A stretch of 14,472 nucleotides of DNA from Pseudomonas sp. SST3 (GTDB lineage: Bacteria > Pseudomonadota > Gammaproteobacteria > Pseudomonadales > Pseudomonadaceae). Made by a program: the position numbers and the translations under genes. The stretch covers positions 1 to 14,472 of the forward strand of contig NZ_QORI02000042.1 of the NCBI RefSeq assembly GCF_003325755.1. Direction: 5' to 3'. Of the stretch, positions 1 through 7,209 are shown one piece after another. The notes beneath the pieces are model-generated. The model saw nothing but the letters and a program-made list of their open reading frames with translations, did not search any database and had not been told where the DNA came from. Within the stretch, counting starts at the first letter, position 1. Every line of letters starts with the position of its first letter.

Positions 1-928
<928 letters not shown>

Positions 929-1063
929 CTAAATCGGTGTCCAGGATTAGTAGACCACTACATGCTGATTTTAAAACGGAGATTCGACCAAAAACGATCG
1001 GTCATCCGCCCATTTCTCAGCTATTTGGTCGCTGCCAGTACCGCGCAGCGGTCATTTCCCATA

Positions 1064-1385
1064 TTACAGAAGCACCTCTCCTGCATTCGTCAGCAAATGT
1101 CGGCGCGCCATCCATAGATTCGACAGCGCAAACAGCGTCACCAGTTGTGCCGTGTTCTTAGCCAGGCCATGGAAGCGCGTCTTTACATAACCGAACTGGC
1201 ACTTGACCACCCGGAACGGATGTTCAACCTTGGCATGCACCTGCGCCTTGGCCTTCTCGATTTTGCGCTTGGCTTTGTACAGTGCGCTGCACGTACTCAG
1301 CTTTTTGTACGTACTGCGGCGGGCAGCGATCTGCCAGATCACCTCCATGTTCTGGGCGTTTCTCCATCCTGGCATAACCGTAAGC
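1064..1385 (-). pseudogene. IS5-family transposase, 3' fragment
   Basis: The minus strand encodes the C-terminal third of an IS5-family DDE transposase: VIWQIAARRSTYKKL, then KAQVHAKVEHPFRVVKCQFG and FALSNLWMARRHLLTNAGE up to the stop at 1064. The VEHPFRV.K segment holds the conserved Glu of the DDE triad. Just upstream, EKRPEH is readable in another frame and a short deletion near 1343-1352 shifts the frame. Upstream of about 1385 the similarity stops and group II intron RNA sequence begins. About 40-45 residues expected between the end of the 5' fragment and this one are absent, so deletion accompanied the intron insertions. Not functional. Confidence 0.8.
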
Positions 1386-1897
1386 GCTCCATAAACCCTA
1401 TTACAGGGTGACCTTCGCTTTTTCCACATTCCTTTACCCGCAGCATCAACAGCTTGCTTTACAGCTCACCTGCCGAAATCGGCAACGCTACGGGCTTACC
1501 CTGTTCCGCATGGATTTCCGAACGGGTCGGGCTCCTCGACTTCGCCGGCGGCACCACATCCACGAGGGGCTATCGGTAAGAGCCCCTGCCTGGCCGCACA
1601 CCTTTTGGTACAAGCCTGTCAGCATCTTTGGCTTGGCTATTATGACGACGTTTATATGAGGTTCACGTGTGTTAGCCGTACCCGTTCATCCCTAGCCCCT
1701 CTCCGCCTTGATGCTGGCAGACTCAGTCTGACCTCGCGGTTCGACCTACCGAAATACCGGCGGTTACATTGTCCCCAGAGCTTCAGACCCGGTTGTTACC
1801 GGCCACGCCTGTCTGGGTAGGGAACGAGTGGTGGAACAATCGGTACCGTCAGGCATTACCCCGCGGAACAGAAACCCATGCGACTTTCAGGTCGCAC
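1386..1897 (-). mobile_element. Group II intron B, 5' fragment (domain I region)
   Basis: On the minus strand at 1897 the sequence begins GTGCGACCTGAAAGTCGC, fitting the group II intron 5' consensus GUGYG. It continues as about 510 bases of structured, non-coding, hairpin-rich sequence. A stretch reading CGGAACAGGGTAAGCCCGTA (near 1490) resembles domain I of bacterial introns. No reverse transcriptase reading frame, domain V or domain VI follows. The sequence passes into the IS5 transposase 3' fragment near 1385, so the intron is truncated and could splice only if its 3' half were supplied elsewhere. The 3' limit is approximate. Assignment rests on the 5' consensus, the adjacent intron and recalled resemblance. 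Confidence 0.6.
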
Positions 1898-1904
1898 TGC
1901 CGAA

Positions 1905-1980
1905 GTAGTGAGTCGACCGCAGGAACTGCCCCCACAGCCGCTCGCAGAACCGTACGTGACACTCTCGCGTCATACGGCTC
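1905..1980 (-). ncRNA. Group II intron domains V and VI
   Basis: On the minus strand 1980-1947 is a 34-base hairpin, 5' arm GAGCCGTATG, loop region with CGAGAG, 3' arm CGTACGGTTC. This is the catalytic domain V with its AGC triad. Domain VI follows at 1946-1905: GAGCGGCTG pairs with CGGTCGACTC, leaving one unpaired A (the branch-point position) 8 bases before the intron end CTCACTAC. The fit of domain V, bulged A and spacing to the AY end gives a well-supported 3' splice boundary. Confidence 0.85.
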
Positions 1981-2349
1981 CCGTTATCCAACCTTGCTGG
2001 CCGGCCACTCGCCAGTGATGGAACAGTCGGGGTGCCACCGTCCGCATCTTTTCCAGCCATTGGCTAATGCGCCGCTTGCGCCTGTGAATGGCCTTATACT
2101 TTCGTCGGGCCCAGCGTTCAAGTGCGCGGTCAATGTGCTGGAAGATGCCAAGCATGGCTGTCCGATAGAACGAGCCATAGTATTGCCACCACCCCTGTAT
2201 CACTGGATTGTAGAGCCGAGCCACGTCGGCCAGCGTCACGTGGGTTTGGCGATTGAGTCGCCACCTGCGTACCGCTTGCCGCATCCGCTTCAAGGCATCC
2301 GCACTCGCTCCCGGAAGGAAGCTCGTGAAGAGCTGGTCTTGTCAGCGTT
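1970..2349 (-). pseudogene. ltrA: Group II intron reverse transcriptase/maturase, C-terminal fragment
   Basis: The minus strand encodes SFLPGASADALKRMR, then RRWRLNRQTHVTLADVARL, YNPVIQGWWQYYGSFYR and RALERWARRKYK, ending GWITGAV. This is the maturase-specific (GIIM) domain that binds intron RNA to promote splicing. The reverse transcriptase domain is missing: upstream the frame meets a TGA at about 2345 and then the IS3 inverted repeat at 2350. No start codon belongs to it, and the TTG at 2293 is only an internal leucine codon. Its stop overlaps the first bases of domain V, an arrangement I recall for other bacterial introns. ltrA is used here only as the generic family symbol. Confidence 0.8.
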
Positions 2350-2367
2350 TTTCAAGGTAGTTGTCGC
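2350..2367 (+). repeat. IS3 element terminal inverted repeat (orfB side)
   Basis: TTTCAAGGTAGTTGTCGC on the plus strand, matching 15 of 18 bases of the opposite end at 3966-3983 read on the minus strand. The outermost bases are TT rather than TG, so this end is slightly degenerate compared with the IS3-family TG...CA rule. Confidence 0.8.
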
Positions 2368-2447
2368 GTCCACCGTGTTTTTTATGCCGCTTCTTTCTGC
2401 TGCGATTGTTCCCGATCCGGATTGAGCATGACCGCTCCGATCGGCTC

Positions 2448-3472
2448 TCAATTTCGTGTCTTGCCTGACCAGCGTCCCGGATGGAGGGCACGGGCCTGCT
2501 GATACAGCGCATGCCGGCGAGCCAGCACCTGCTGATCCACGCCGCGATGGCGCTCCGCCGGGGTCACGAAGCGGATGCGGCTGTGGCGGTGCTCATGGTT
2601 GTACCAGCGCATGAAGCCCCTGACCCAGGCCCTGGCTGCGTCCAGATTGGCAAAGCCGTCCTTCGGCCACTGCGGGCAGTATTTCAGGGTTCTGAACAGC
2701 GACTCCGAGTACGGATTGTCATTGCTCACCCGTGGGCGGCCACGTGACGGGCTGATGCCCAGGTCGTGCATTTTGCTCAGCAGCGTTAACGACTTCATCG
2801 GCGCACCATTGTCTGAGTGCAACACCAGTGGCGCGCCCAGGCACTGTTCGGCGATGACGCTACGCTGCAACAGCTTGGCGGCCAGCTCACCGCTCTCTTG
2901 CTCGTAGACCTCCCAGCCCACGCCCTTGCGGCTGTAGATGTCCTCGATCAGGTACAGGTAGTAATACTGTCCACGCACCGGCGAGGGCAGGTAAGTGATG
3001 TCCCATGACCACAGCTGATTGGGACCTGTCGCCACATGGCTGGTCGGCGCGGCAGGCTTGTGCGGCGGCAGGCTGCTACCCCGACGATTCTGCTGGTCGG
3101 CGGCATGCAGCACGCGATAGAAGGTCGCTTCCGAGGCCAGATACTGGCCCTAATCCGCCAACCGCGGCACGATCTGACTCGGCGGCAGGTGGGCGTGCTC
3201 CTGGCTGTTGCACACGGCCAGGATGGCTTCACGCTCGTCCTGACTCAGCGCATTGGCCGGCGTGGGGCGTACCGTGGTGGTTCGCGCATCGGCTTGCATG
3301 TCACCCTCTTCTGTCCAGCGTTGCAGGGTGCGCAGGGACACCCCAGTTCCTCGCAGGCCACGGCCTTGCGGGCGCCGCTCGTCACCGCGTCGGTCAACCA
3401 ATCAACGAATTGCTGCCGTTCTGGCAACGAGGTCAATTGTCCTCGTTGTCGTCCCCCCAGTAGGCAGTAAGC
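2448..3472 (-). pseudogene. IS3-family transposase OrfB, broken by a frameshift and a nonsense codon
   Basis: From the slippery site at about 3472 the -1 frame reads AYCLLGGRQRGQLTSLPERQ and then VDWLTDAVTSGARKAVACEELG. A missing G in the run at 3341-3344 then throws it out of frame. The next frame (VSLRTLQRWTEEGDMQ...) ends at a TAG at 3150-3152 where a glutamine codon is expected (AD*GQYLASEATFYRVLHA). After that the frame is open to the end and carries the integrase core: Asp in LWSWDITYLP, Asp in LVLHSDNGAPM, Glu in NPYSESLFRTLKYCPQWP. The DDE residues are therefore present but the protein cannot be made whole. The two lesions suggest an old, inactive copy. Confidence 0.85.
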
Positions 3473-3916
3473 TTTTTTCGCAGCACCAGGATGGCCGCCG
3501 TTTCTGCCAGTGCCTTGTCCTTGCGCCGCAGCTCGCGCTCCAGTTCGGTAATGCGCTTCTTGTCGCCACGCGCCTGCGCGCGCTCGGCCTGGCGCTGCGT
3601 CTGAGCGGACAGCTGACCCGTGATGCAGGCTTGGCGCCAGGCATTGATCTGCCCGGCGGCAGTACTCGCTCAGCTCGATCTCCGACAGGGTCGCGGCCTC
3701 CAACACCACGGCGAACTTGGCTTCGGCAGGCCAGTCATCGGGCAATTTCTTATCTCCTGGCACAACGGCTCCTTCTGCCTTGGCCTGTTTGCGCCAAGCA
3801 TACAGGGGCACTTCGCTGATGCCTTCCTGGGGGGCTACCTCGGCCACGGACAGGTTCAACGGCGGCAGCAGCTTCTTCAGCAGGGCTGCTTTACGTTCGG
3901 GTGAATAACGCGGCAT
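3433..3916 (-). pseudogene. IS3-family transposase OrfA, broken by a small deletion
   Basis: Starts MPRYSPERKAALLKKLLPP at 3916. The HTH part continues to LSEIELSEYCRR near 3650, where about 17-20 bases seem to be missing (residues like KGLYxE are expected in relatives). The frame shifts and the true continuation reads QINAWRQACITGQLSAQTQRQ, ending LRKKLTAYWGDDNEDN with stop at 3433-3435. The C-terminal half has the charged coiled coil KKRITELERELRRKDKALAE. Because this frame has no nearby start codon, the product would be a truncated HTH protein with a nonsense tail. Confidence 0.8.
3472..3478 (-). promoter_or_regulatory. Programmed -1 frameshift heptamer of the second IS3 element
   Basis: orfA reads CGA AAA AAG here, again A-AAA-AAG. 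Slipping back one base enters the orfB frame (RKKAYCLLGG). It has the same design as the site at 634-640 although the two elements' proteins are clearly different. Confidence 0.75.
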
Positions 3917-3965
3917 TGCATCGCTCTTTCCGCCCCCGGTCTTTCGTTTTGATGAATCAGATCAG

Positions 3966-3983
3966 GCGACAACTATCCTGACA
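3966..3983 (-). repeat. IS3 element terminal inverted repeat (orfA side)
   Basis: On the minus strand TGTCAGGATAGTTGTCGC, starting with TG as expected for the family and paired with 2350-2367 (15 of 18 identical). It lies 50 bases upstream of the orfA start. Confidence 0.85.
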
Positions 3984-4151
3984 CCGGGGGCCATCCTCGG
4001 GGGATGACTTTTCCTCGGTCGCTCACCACCACACTTTTGGATGCAGCAGCACCGGGTGGTTTGAAGCCTGCTCCTGCAAGCTGACTGCGGAAGGCCTACT
4101 TCCATCTTCGGTACAGCATCACAGGTCATTTGACCTGTGTTCGTGACACAC
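3984..4151 (-). mobile_element. Proposed 5' end of group II intron A, cut short by the IS3 element
   Basis: The IS5 transposase frame reads ...KKGNQY on the minus strand and breaks at 4151, where GTGTGTCACG begins, matching GUGYG. A perfect 8-bp hairpin with a four-base loop (plus strand 4120-4139, arms CACAGGTC and GACCTGTG) follows closely, and no coding frame resembling a known protein is seen. About 168 bases on, the IS3 element starts. The link to the intron 3' end at 1905 is inferred: the bases after that 3' end, TTCGGCA, encode Phe-Gly, the residues expected after NQY in this transposase group. The ligated exons would carry one extra T relative to the expected frame, so a boundary may be off by a base or the gene was already damaged. 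Confidence 0.55.
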
Positions 4152-4612
4152 AGTACTGGTTGCCCTTCTTGGTTTGAAGCATTTCTGGGTCGCGCTTACC
4201 GTCCTTGTTCTTGGTCGAACTCGGCGCATGAATCAGCGTGGCGTCGACGATCGTGCCTTGGCGTAACGACAGACCTCGGTCGCCTAGGTAGCCATTGATC
4301 ACGGCCAGGATGCCAGCAGCCAATTCGTGTTACTCCAGCAGGCGATGGAAGTTGAGGATGGTGGTCTCGTACAGCGCCTCTTCCATTGCCGGGTCGCTGT
4401 AGCCAAACCAGTTCTGCAACAGATGAACCCGTAGCATCGCCATCAGCGGATAGGCTGGTCTTCCGCCTTCACCCGTGGCGTAATGGGGCTCAATCAACGC
4501 AATCAAACCCTTCCACGGCACCACCCCGATCCATTTCGATCAGGAACAGCTCCTTGCGGGTCTGCTTGCGCTTGCTGGCGTATTCGGCGTCGGCGAAGGT
4601 CATCTGCTTCAT
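4152..4612 (-). pseudogene. IS5-family transposase, 5' fragment with frameshift and stop
   Basis: Starts MKQMTFADAEYASKRKQTRK at 4612, a typical N-terminus of IS5-group transposases. An extra base in the C-run at 4524-4527 (plus strand) shifts the frame before VPWKGLIALIEPHY. Next comes GGRPAYPLMAMLRVHLLQNW (the DUF772 part), then a TAA at 4330-4332 where a lysine codon is expected (RLLE*HELAAGILAVINGY). The first catalytic Asp is in TIVDATLIHAPSSTKNKDG. The fragment ends at NQY, where intron-like sequence begins. It has three independent lesions and is dead. Confidence 0.85.
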
Positions 4613-4661
4613 CAGAAAAGCTCAGCGAGTGGAGTGTAGGTATTTTGCCAAATCGGGAAGT

Positions 4662-4680
4662 GTTTTTCAGAGTTTCCTTA
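4662..4680 (-). repeat. Proposed IS5 element terminus
   Basis: The minus strand reads TAAGGAAACTCTGAAAAAC, recalled as similar to ends of this IS5 group. It lies 50 bases upstream of the transposase start and exactly where the neighbouring IS2-like orfB loses similarity (after VARSQL). The opposite terminus was not found, so the repeat cannot be confirmed by pairing. Confidence 0.5.
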
Positions 4681-5090
4681 ATTGCGAGCGCGCCACACCG
4701 AGACATTCGCTGACCAGCTTCACTGACCGCCCCCGGGGCAACAAGGGCGAGTGCGCAATCCATTTTCTTTCGACAGCGGGCGATTTCCACGGCCTCTTTG
4801 TGGATTTCCCCTTCCATGGTTTGCTTGCCCAACATCCGCTGTAGCTCACGGATCTGCTTGAGCGCATCGCTTCACTCGGACGCAGGCACTACAGCTTCAC
4901 CAGCGCTGATCGCCGACAAACTGCCGTCTTGGTAAGCTTGCGCCACAGAGACAGTGGGTTGGCATTCATGCCGTTGCGCCCCGCAGCTTTGCTCTGGGCT
5001 CCAGCGGAGCCGCCGCCCTGACGACTAAATGCTTTGCCAATATACTTGTCGTTGCTGCTAGTCCTAAATAACCGTTGCTTATCCCTAATC
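4681..5090 (-). pseudogene. IS2-like (IS3-family) transposase remnant, orfA and start of orfB
   Basis: On the minus strand, from about 5090, a frame without a clear start reads DKQRLFRTSSNDKYIGKAFS and then NGMNANPLSLWRKL. After a one-base loss near 4940 it continues YQDGSLSAISAGEAVVPASE, then in another frame ALKQIRELQRMLGKQTMEGE and HKEAVEIAR. A further shift leads to RKWIAHSPLLP and the orfB start VKLVSECLGVARSQL. These are hallmarks of IS2-group OrfA and OrfB. The orfB is cut by the IS5 terminus at about 4680, and its remainder is not in the window. Several frameshifts show it is an old relic that predates the IS5 insertion. Confidence 0.75.
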
Positions 5091-5143
5091 GTAAGGGGGA
5101 AACGGTGTCCTGTCTTTCATGGGGCTTGTTCAGCGAACGCAAC

Positions 5144-5186
5144 TTTAGCCTTTCTTACCGCCTTCTTCCTCCGCTTCCAGGCTAAA
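5144..5186. terminator. Inverted repeat downstream of the FAD dehydrogenase gene
   Basis: TTTAGCCT at 5144-5151 and AGGCTAAA at 5179-5186 form an exact 8-base inverted repeat, 13 bases beyond the stop of the minus-strand dehydrogenase gene. The loop is long (27 bases) and there is no T-run, so a terminator role is only a guess. The rest of 5091-5198 shows no gene. Confidence 0.25.
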
Positions 5187-5198
5187 TCGCGAAGCACC

Positions 5199-6593
5199 TT
5201 AAATTAGTTTGCCAGGGTTGAGCAGCCCCTTCGGATCAAGCACCTTCTTGAGACCCCGCATCAGCGCCAATTCGGCAGGCGTTCTGGAATAGGCGAGCCA
5301 GTGCTTTTTCAGCGTGCCCACGCCATGCTCCGCAGATATCGAGCCGCGGTAGCGCCCAACTACCGAATATACGGCCTTCTCAACTCGCTCCAACTCCTCG
5401 GGGGAATTCGGCACCCGGCAAACCACCACATGCAGATTGCCATCGCCGACATGGCCGAAGAAAAGCGCGTTCAAAACAGGCCAGTCGCGTTTCAGGTTCG
5501 CCCGGATATGCTCGGCACACTCACCGATCCGGGCCACTGGTACCGATACGTCGAAATTCAGGGTCGGGGCGAAGTCGCGCAGGATCTCGGATATGCCGTC
5601 GCGCAGCGACCAGAAGGATGCTGCCTCGGCCACGGACTGCGCCACCGCGCCGTCGAGGATCGAGCCTTGTTGGAAGGCTTGCTCAAGCATCGCCTGGAAG
5701 CGTGCGGCGTCGGTTTCTGGTTGGCCGCAATGCATGTCGATAAGAACATAGACCGGGTAGTCGCCATCAAGCGGTGAGCGCAGCGCACAGGTCTCGCTGA
5801 CAATTTCCAGATAGTCGCTCCACATGATCTCGAAGGCGCTCACCTGACCCGAGAGGCTTGCCTGGGCCTGGCGCAGGAAAGTGAGGGCCGACGCATAGCT
5901 CTCGGTACCCACTAGCGCGGTGCAGGTCCGCAGGGGCAGGGGGTGGAGTTTGACCACAACCTTGCTGACGATTCCTAAAGTGCCCTCGCTGCCGATGAAT
6001 AGGTGTTTGAGATCCATGCCGGCATTGTTCTTCGCCATCTGGTTCATCATGTCCAGCACGGTGCCGTCGGCCAATACTACTTCAAGCCCGAGGATCAGGT
6101 CGCGTGTGGTGCCGTAACGAATGACCCGGTTGCCTCCGGCATTGGTCGCTACGTTGCCCCCGATCTGGCAGGAGCCCCGGGCGCCTAGGTCGATTGCGAG
6201 CAAGGCGCCGGCCTCACGGCACGCCTCTTGTACGTTTTGTAGTACGGCGCCGGCCTCGACTGTTACAGTCCCGGACTCCGTATCGATCTTCTCGATCCGG
6301 TTCATGCGCTCCAGCGAGACCAGTACTTCGCCGCCGCGCGGTACCGCGCCACCAACCAGCCCGCTTAAACCTCCCTGGGGAATCACTGGCTGATCATGCG
6401 CGTGACACAGCTCCATAAGGGCACACAGCTCCTCAGTCGAGCGCGGCCGTAGCACCGCCAGCGCCGACTTCGCACCGATTCCGCTCCAATCGTGCAGGTA
6501 TCGCTCTGTCGCTTCGCCCAAGAGAACCTGGTCGGCGCCGAACGCCGCATGCAAGGCAGAGATCATCTGCGGGTTCTGGATTGTGTCATTCAT
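5199..6593 (-). CDS. FAD-linked 2-hydroxyacid dehydrogenase (GlcD / D-2-hydroxyglutarate dehydrogenase family)
   Basis: A 464-residue soluble flavoenzyme, normal length for the family. The N-terminal FAD_binding_4 domain has the pyrophosphate-binding PQGGLSGLVGGAVP (residues 72-85), then GGNVATNAGG (145-154) and IGSEGTLG (200-207). The C-terminal FAD-oxidase_C domain has GHVGDGNLH (380-388) and SAEHGVGTLKK (420-430), whose His, Asn and Glu residues form the metal and substrate site in D-2-hydroxyglutarate and D-lactate dehydrogenases. It should oxidise a D-2-hydroxyacid to the 2-oxoacid and pass electrons to a quinone or electron-transfer flavoprotein; the substrate cannot be told from sequence. 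The ATG at 6593 follows a weak AGGA. It is transcribed away from the methylcitrate operon, so a link with propionate use is only positional. Confidence 0.88.
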   Translation of the reverse strand: MNDTIQNPQMISALHAAFGADQVLLGEATERYLHDWSGIGAKSALAVLRPRSTEELCALMELCHAHDQPVIPQGGLSGLVGGAVPRGGEVLVSLERMNRIEKIDTESGTVTVEAGAVLQNVQEACREAGALLAIDLGARGSCQIGGNVATNAGGNRVIRYGTTRDLILGLEVVLADGTVLDMMNQMAKNNAGMDLKHLFIGSEGTLGIVSKVVVKLHPLPLRTCTALVGTESYASALTFLRQAQASLSGQVSAFEIMWSDYLEIVSETCALRSPLDGDYPVYVLIDMHCGQPETDAARFQAMLEQAFQQGSILDGAVAQSVAEAASFWSLRDGISEILRDFAPTLNFDVSVPVARIGECAEHIRANLKRDWPVLNALFFGHVGDGNLHVVVCRVPNSPEELERVEKAVYSVVGRYRGSISAEHGVGTLKKHWLAYSRTPAELALMRGLKKVLDPKGLLNPGKLI

Positions 6594-6802
6594 TTGCTTA
6601 GATCCTGATCGTGGCCTGGTTTGCGCCCTGGGTTGTGGTATCTATCCGGATGTCTACTTCCTTTTCTAGGTCTTCGTTCCGCCTCAATAAGTTTGAGCTT
6701 GTCGGTGAGATTGATCGGCACCGCCTCGGTTTGGGCCTTCGACTCCTGATGCGAAGTTGCGCCATTTGAGAAGCACCTGAGGGATATGTCTTCAATGCGC
6801 AA
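6590..6802 (-). CDS. Short unrecognised reading frame upstream of the dehydrogenase
   Basis: A 70-residue frame starting MRIEDISLRCF overlaps the dehydrogenase start by ATGA. A segment EAVPINLTDKLKLIEAE is faintly like the start of some small cupin proteins, and the following charged part changes character, as if frameshifted. I do not recognise it. It may be a gene relic, a leader, or chance. Confidence 0.2.
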   Translation of the reverse strand: MRIEDISLRCFSNGATSHQESKAQTEAVPINLTDKLKLIEAERRPRKGSRHPDRYHNPGRKPGHDQDLSK

Positions 6803-6826
6803 ACGCGGCGGACATGCCGTAAGCTT

Positions 6827-6958
6827 TCAACTGCCCTCGCATACTGATGCCATCGGCAAGACTGCTGAGTGATTCGGTCTGATAGCCAGTTCTGTCAGCT
6901 CGTAGTAGCCATCTTCGTCAACGAAGTCAACCAACATCCAGGCAGTAAACCGACTCAT
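6827..6958 (-). CDS. 43-residue unrecognised reading frame
   Basis: The minus strand reads MSRFTAWMLVDFVDEDGYYE and ends VCEGS. The composition is protein-like and acidic. An overlapping upstream frame starts MKQLIDEASRNESVY after a GGAGGCGGC sequence, so the two may be parts of one small gene broken by a frameshift. No family recognised. Confidence 0.25.
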   Translation of the reverse strand: MSRFTAWMLVDFVDEDGYYELTELAIRPNHSAVLPMASVCEGS

Positions 6959-7124
6959 TCCGGCTCGCCTCATCAATGAGTTGCTTCATGTGCCGCCTCC
7001 GTCATCGAAATAAGTCATCGCCCGCAACATGCCCGAAATTGGTGCCGTCTGGGCGCGCGACTAGGCTTGTACGGCTGGCGCCGCTGGCATGAATCGCTCG
7101 GCATGACCGCAGCGGACATCGAAA

Positions 7125-7136
7125 GTGTCGACAATT
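7125..7136 (+). promoter_or_regulatory. Candidate operator half of a repeated motif, copy 1
   Basis: GTGTCGACAATT contains the palindrome TGTCGACA. A second copy, GTGTCAACAAAT, lies at 7198-7209; 10 of the 12 positions agree. The copies flank the candidate promoter, the usual placement for autoregulation by a GntR-family dimer. This is inference from position and symmetry only. Confidence 0.35.
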
Positions 7137-7148
7137 ACCTTCGTATCA

Positions 7149-7177
7149 TTGACTGGGATGGATCAGGGAGCTTAACT
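7149..7177 (+). promoter_or_regulatory. Candidate sigma-70 promoter of the prp operon
   Basis: TTGACT (7149-7154, 5 of 6 to consensus), a 17-base spacer, then TTAACT (7172-7177, 4 of 6). A start near 7184 would give a very short leader before the regulator gene. No other good promoter was seen between here and prpB, so regulator and prp genes are probably one transcript. Confidence 0.45.
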
Positions 7178-7197
7178 TGTGCGCATCGTAAATTAAG

Positions 7198-7209
7198 GTG
7201 TCAACAAAT
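7198..7209 (+). promoter_or_regulatory. Candidate operator, copy 2, overlapping the regulator start
   Basis: GTGTCAACAAAT, 10 of 12 identical to 7125-7136. It covers the GTG start option at 7198 and ends just before the ATG option at 7210, so a bound repressor would block early transcription. If ATG 7210 is the true start, AAGGTG (7195-7200) would be its ribosome site. Confidence 0.35.

Larger units (their letters stand above)
1905..2349 (-). mobile_element. Group II intron A, 3' fragment (maturase end, domains V-VI)
   Basis: This minus-strand piece holds the C-terminal part of the intron-encoded protein, a clear domain V, a domain VI with a bulged A, and a plausible intron end ...CTCACTAC at 1905. 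At 2349 it meets the end of an IS3-family element. The matching 5' end is proposed at 4151, on the other side of that element. The two intron pieces total only about 610 bases, whereas reverse-transcriptase-encoding introns are usually about 2 kb or more, so most of domain I and of the protein gene has been lost. Confidence 0.8.
2350..3983 (-). mobile_element. IS3-family insertion sequence with defective transposase (1634 bp)
   Basis: The element is bounded by 18-base imperfect inverted repeats (15 of 18 match) and holds overlapping orfA and orfB on the minus strand, both broken. Its length is normal for the IS3 family. It lies within group II intron A. The 3 bases outside each end (GTT on the left, CCG on the right, plus strand) do not match, so no target duplication is seen. 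This fits an insertion followed by an adjacent deletion, or later decay. Confidence 0.85.
958..4680 (-). mobile_element. IS5-family element, split by two group II introns and an IS3 element
   Basis: Two pieces of one IS5-type transposase lie in the same orientation at 4152-4612 (5' part) and 1064-1385 (3' part), with other mobile elements between. The left terminus is placed at about 4680, where the minus strand starts TAAGGAAACTCTGAAAAAC, resembling ends of this IS5 group. It abuts an interrupted IS2-like orfB. At the other end, non-coding tail sequence (958-1063) runs directly into the IS3 element, with no matching inverted repeat found, so that end is lost. That the two pieces were one copy is inferred from order, orientation and complementary coverage. 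Confidence 0.65.
6594..7148. other. Intergenic region between the divergent dehydrogenase and prp operon
   Basis: About 600 bases lie between the two divergent genes (to 7197). They hold the two short minus frames listed separately and a plus-strand stretch (about 7040-7180) reading LGLYGWRRWHESLGMTAADI with no start or known family. The pieces look like decayed genes, not long regulatory DNA. Nothing else is recognised until the promoter at 7149. Confidence 0.4.

Noticed and set aside
1465..1500. TGCCGA near the CGGAACAGGG segment as EBS1 pairing with TCGGCA before intron B
   Set aside because: The complement is real, but it sits in the stem of a local hairpin (TGCCGA TT TCGGCA) where EBS1 would need to be in a loop, so it may be chance.
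1769..2425. Plus-strand 218-codon frame across the intron region
   Set aside because: It is the reverse of the intron maturase, domain V and intron B RNA, which explain the sequence better.
6590..6802. Possible cupin gene start (INLTDKLKLIEAE)
   Set aside because: Only about 13 residues resemble that family and the barrel motifs are absent, so no functional call is justified.
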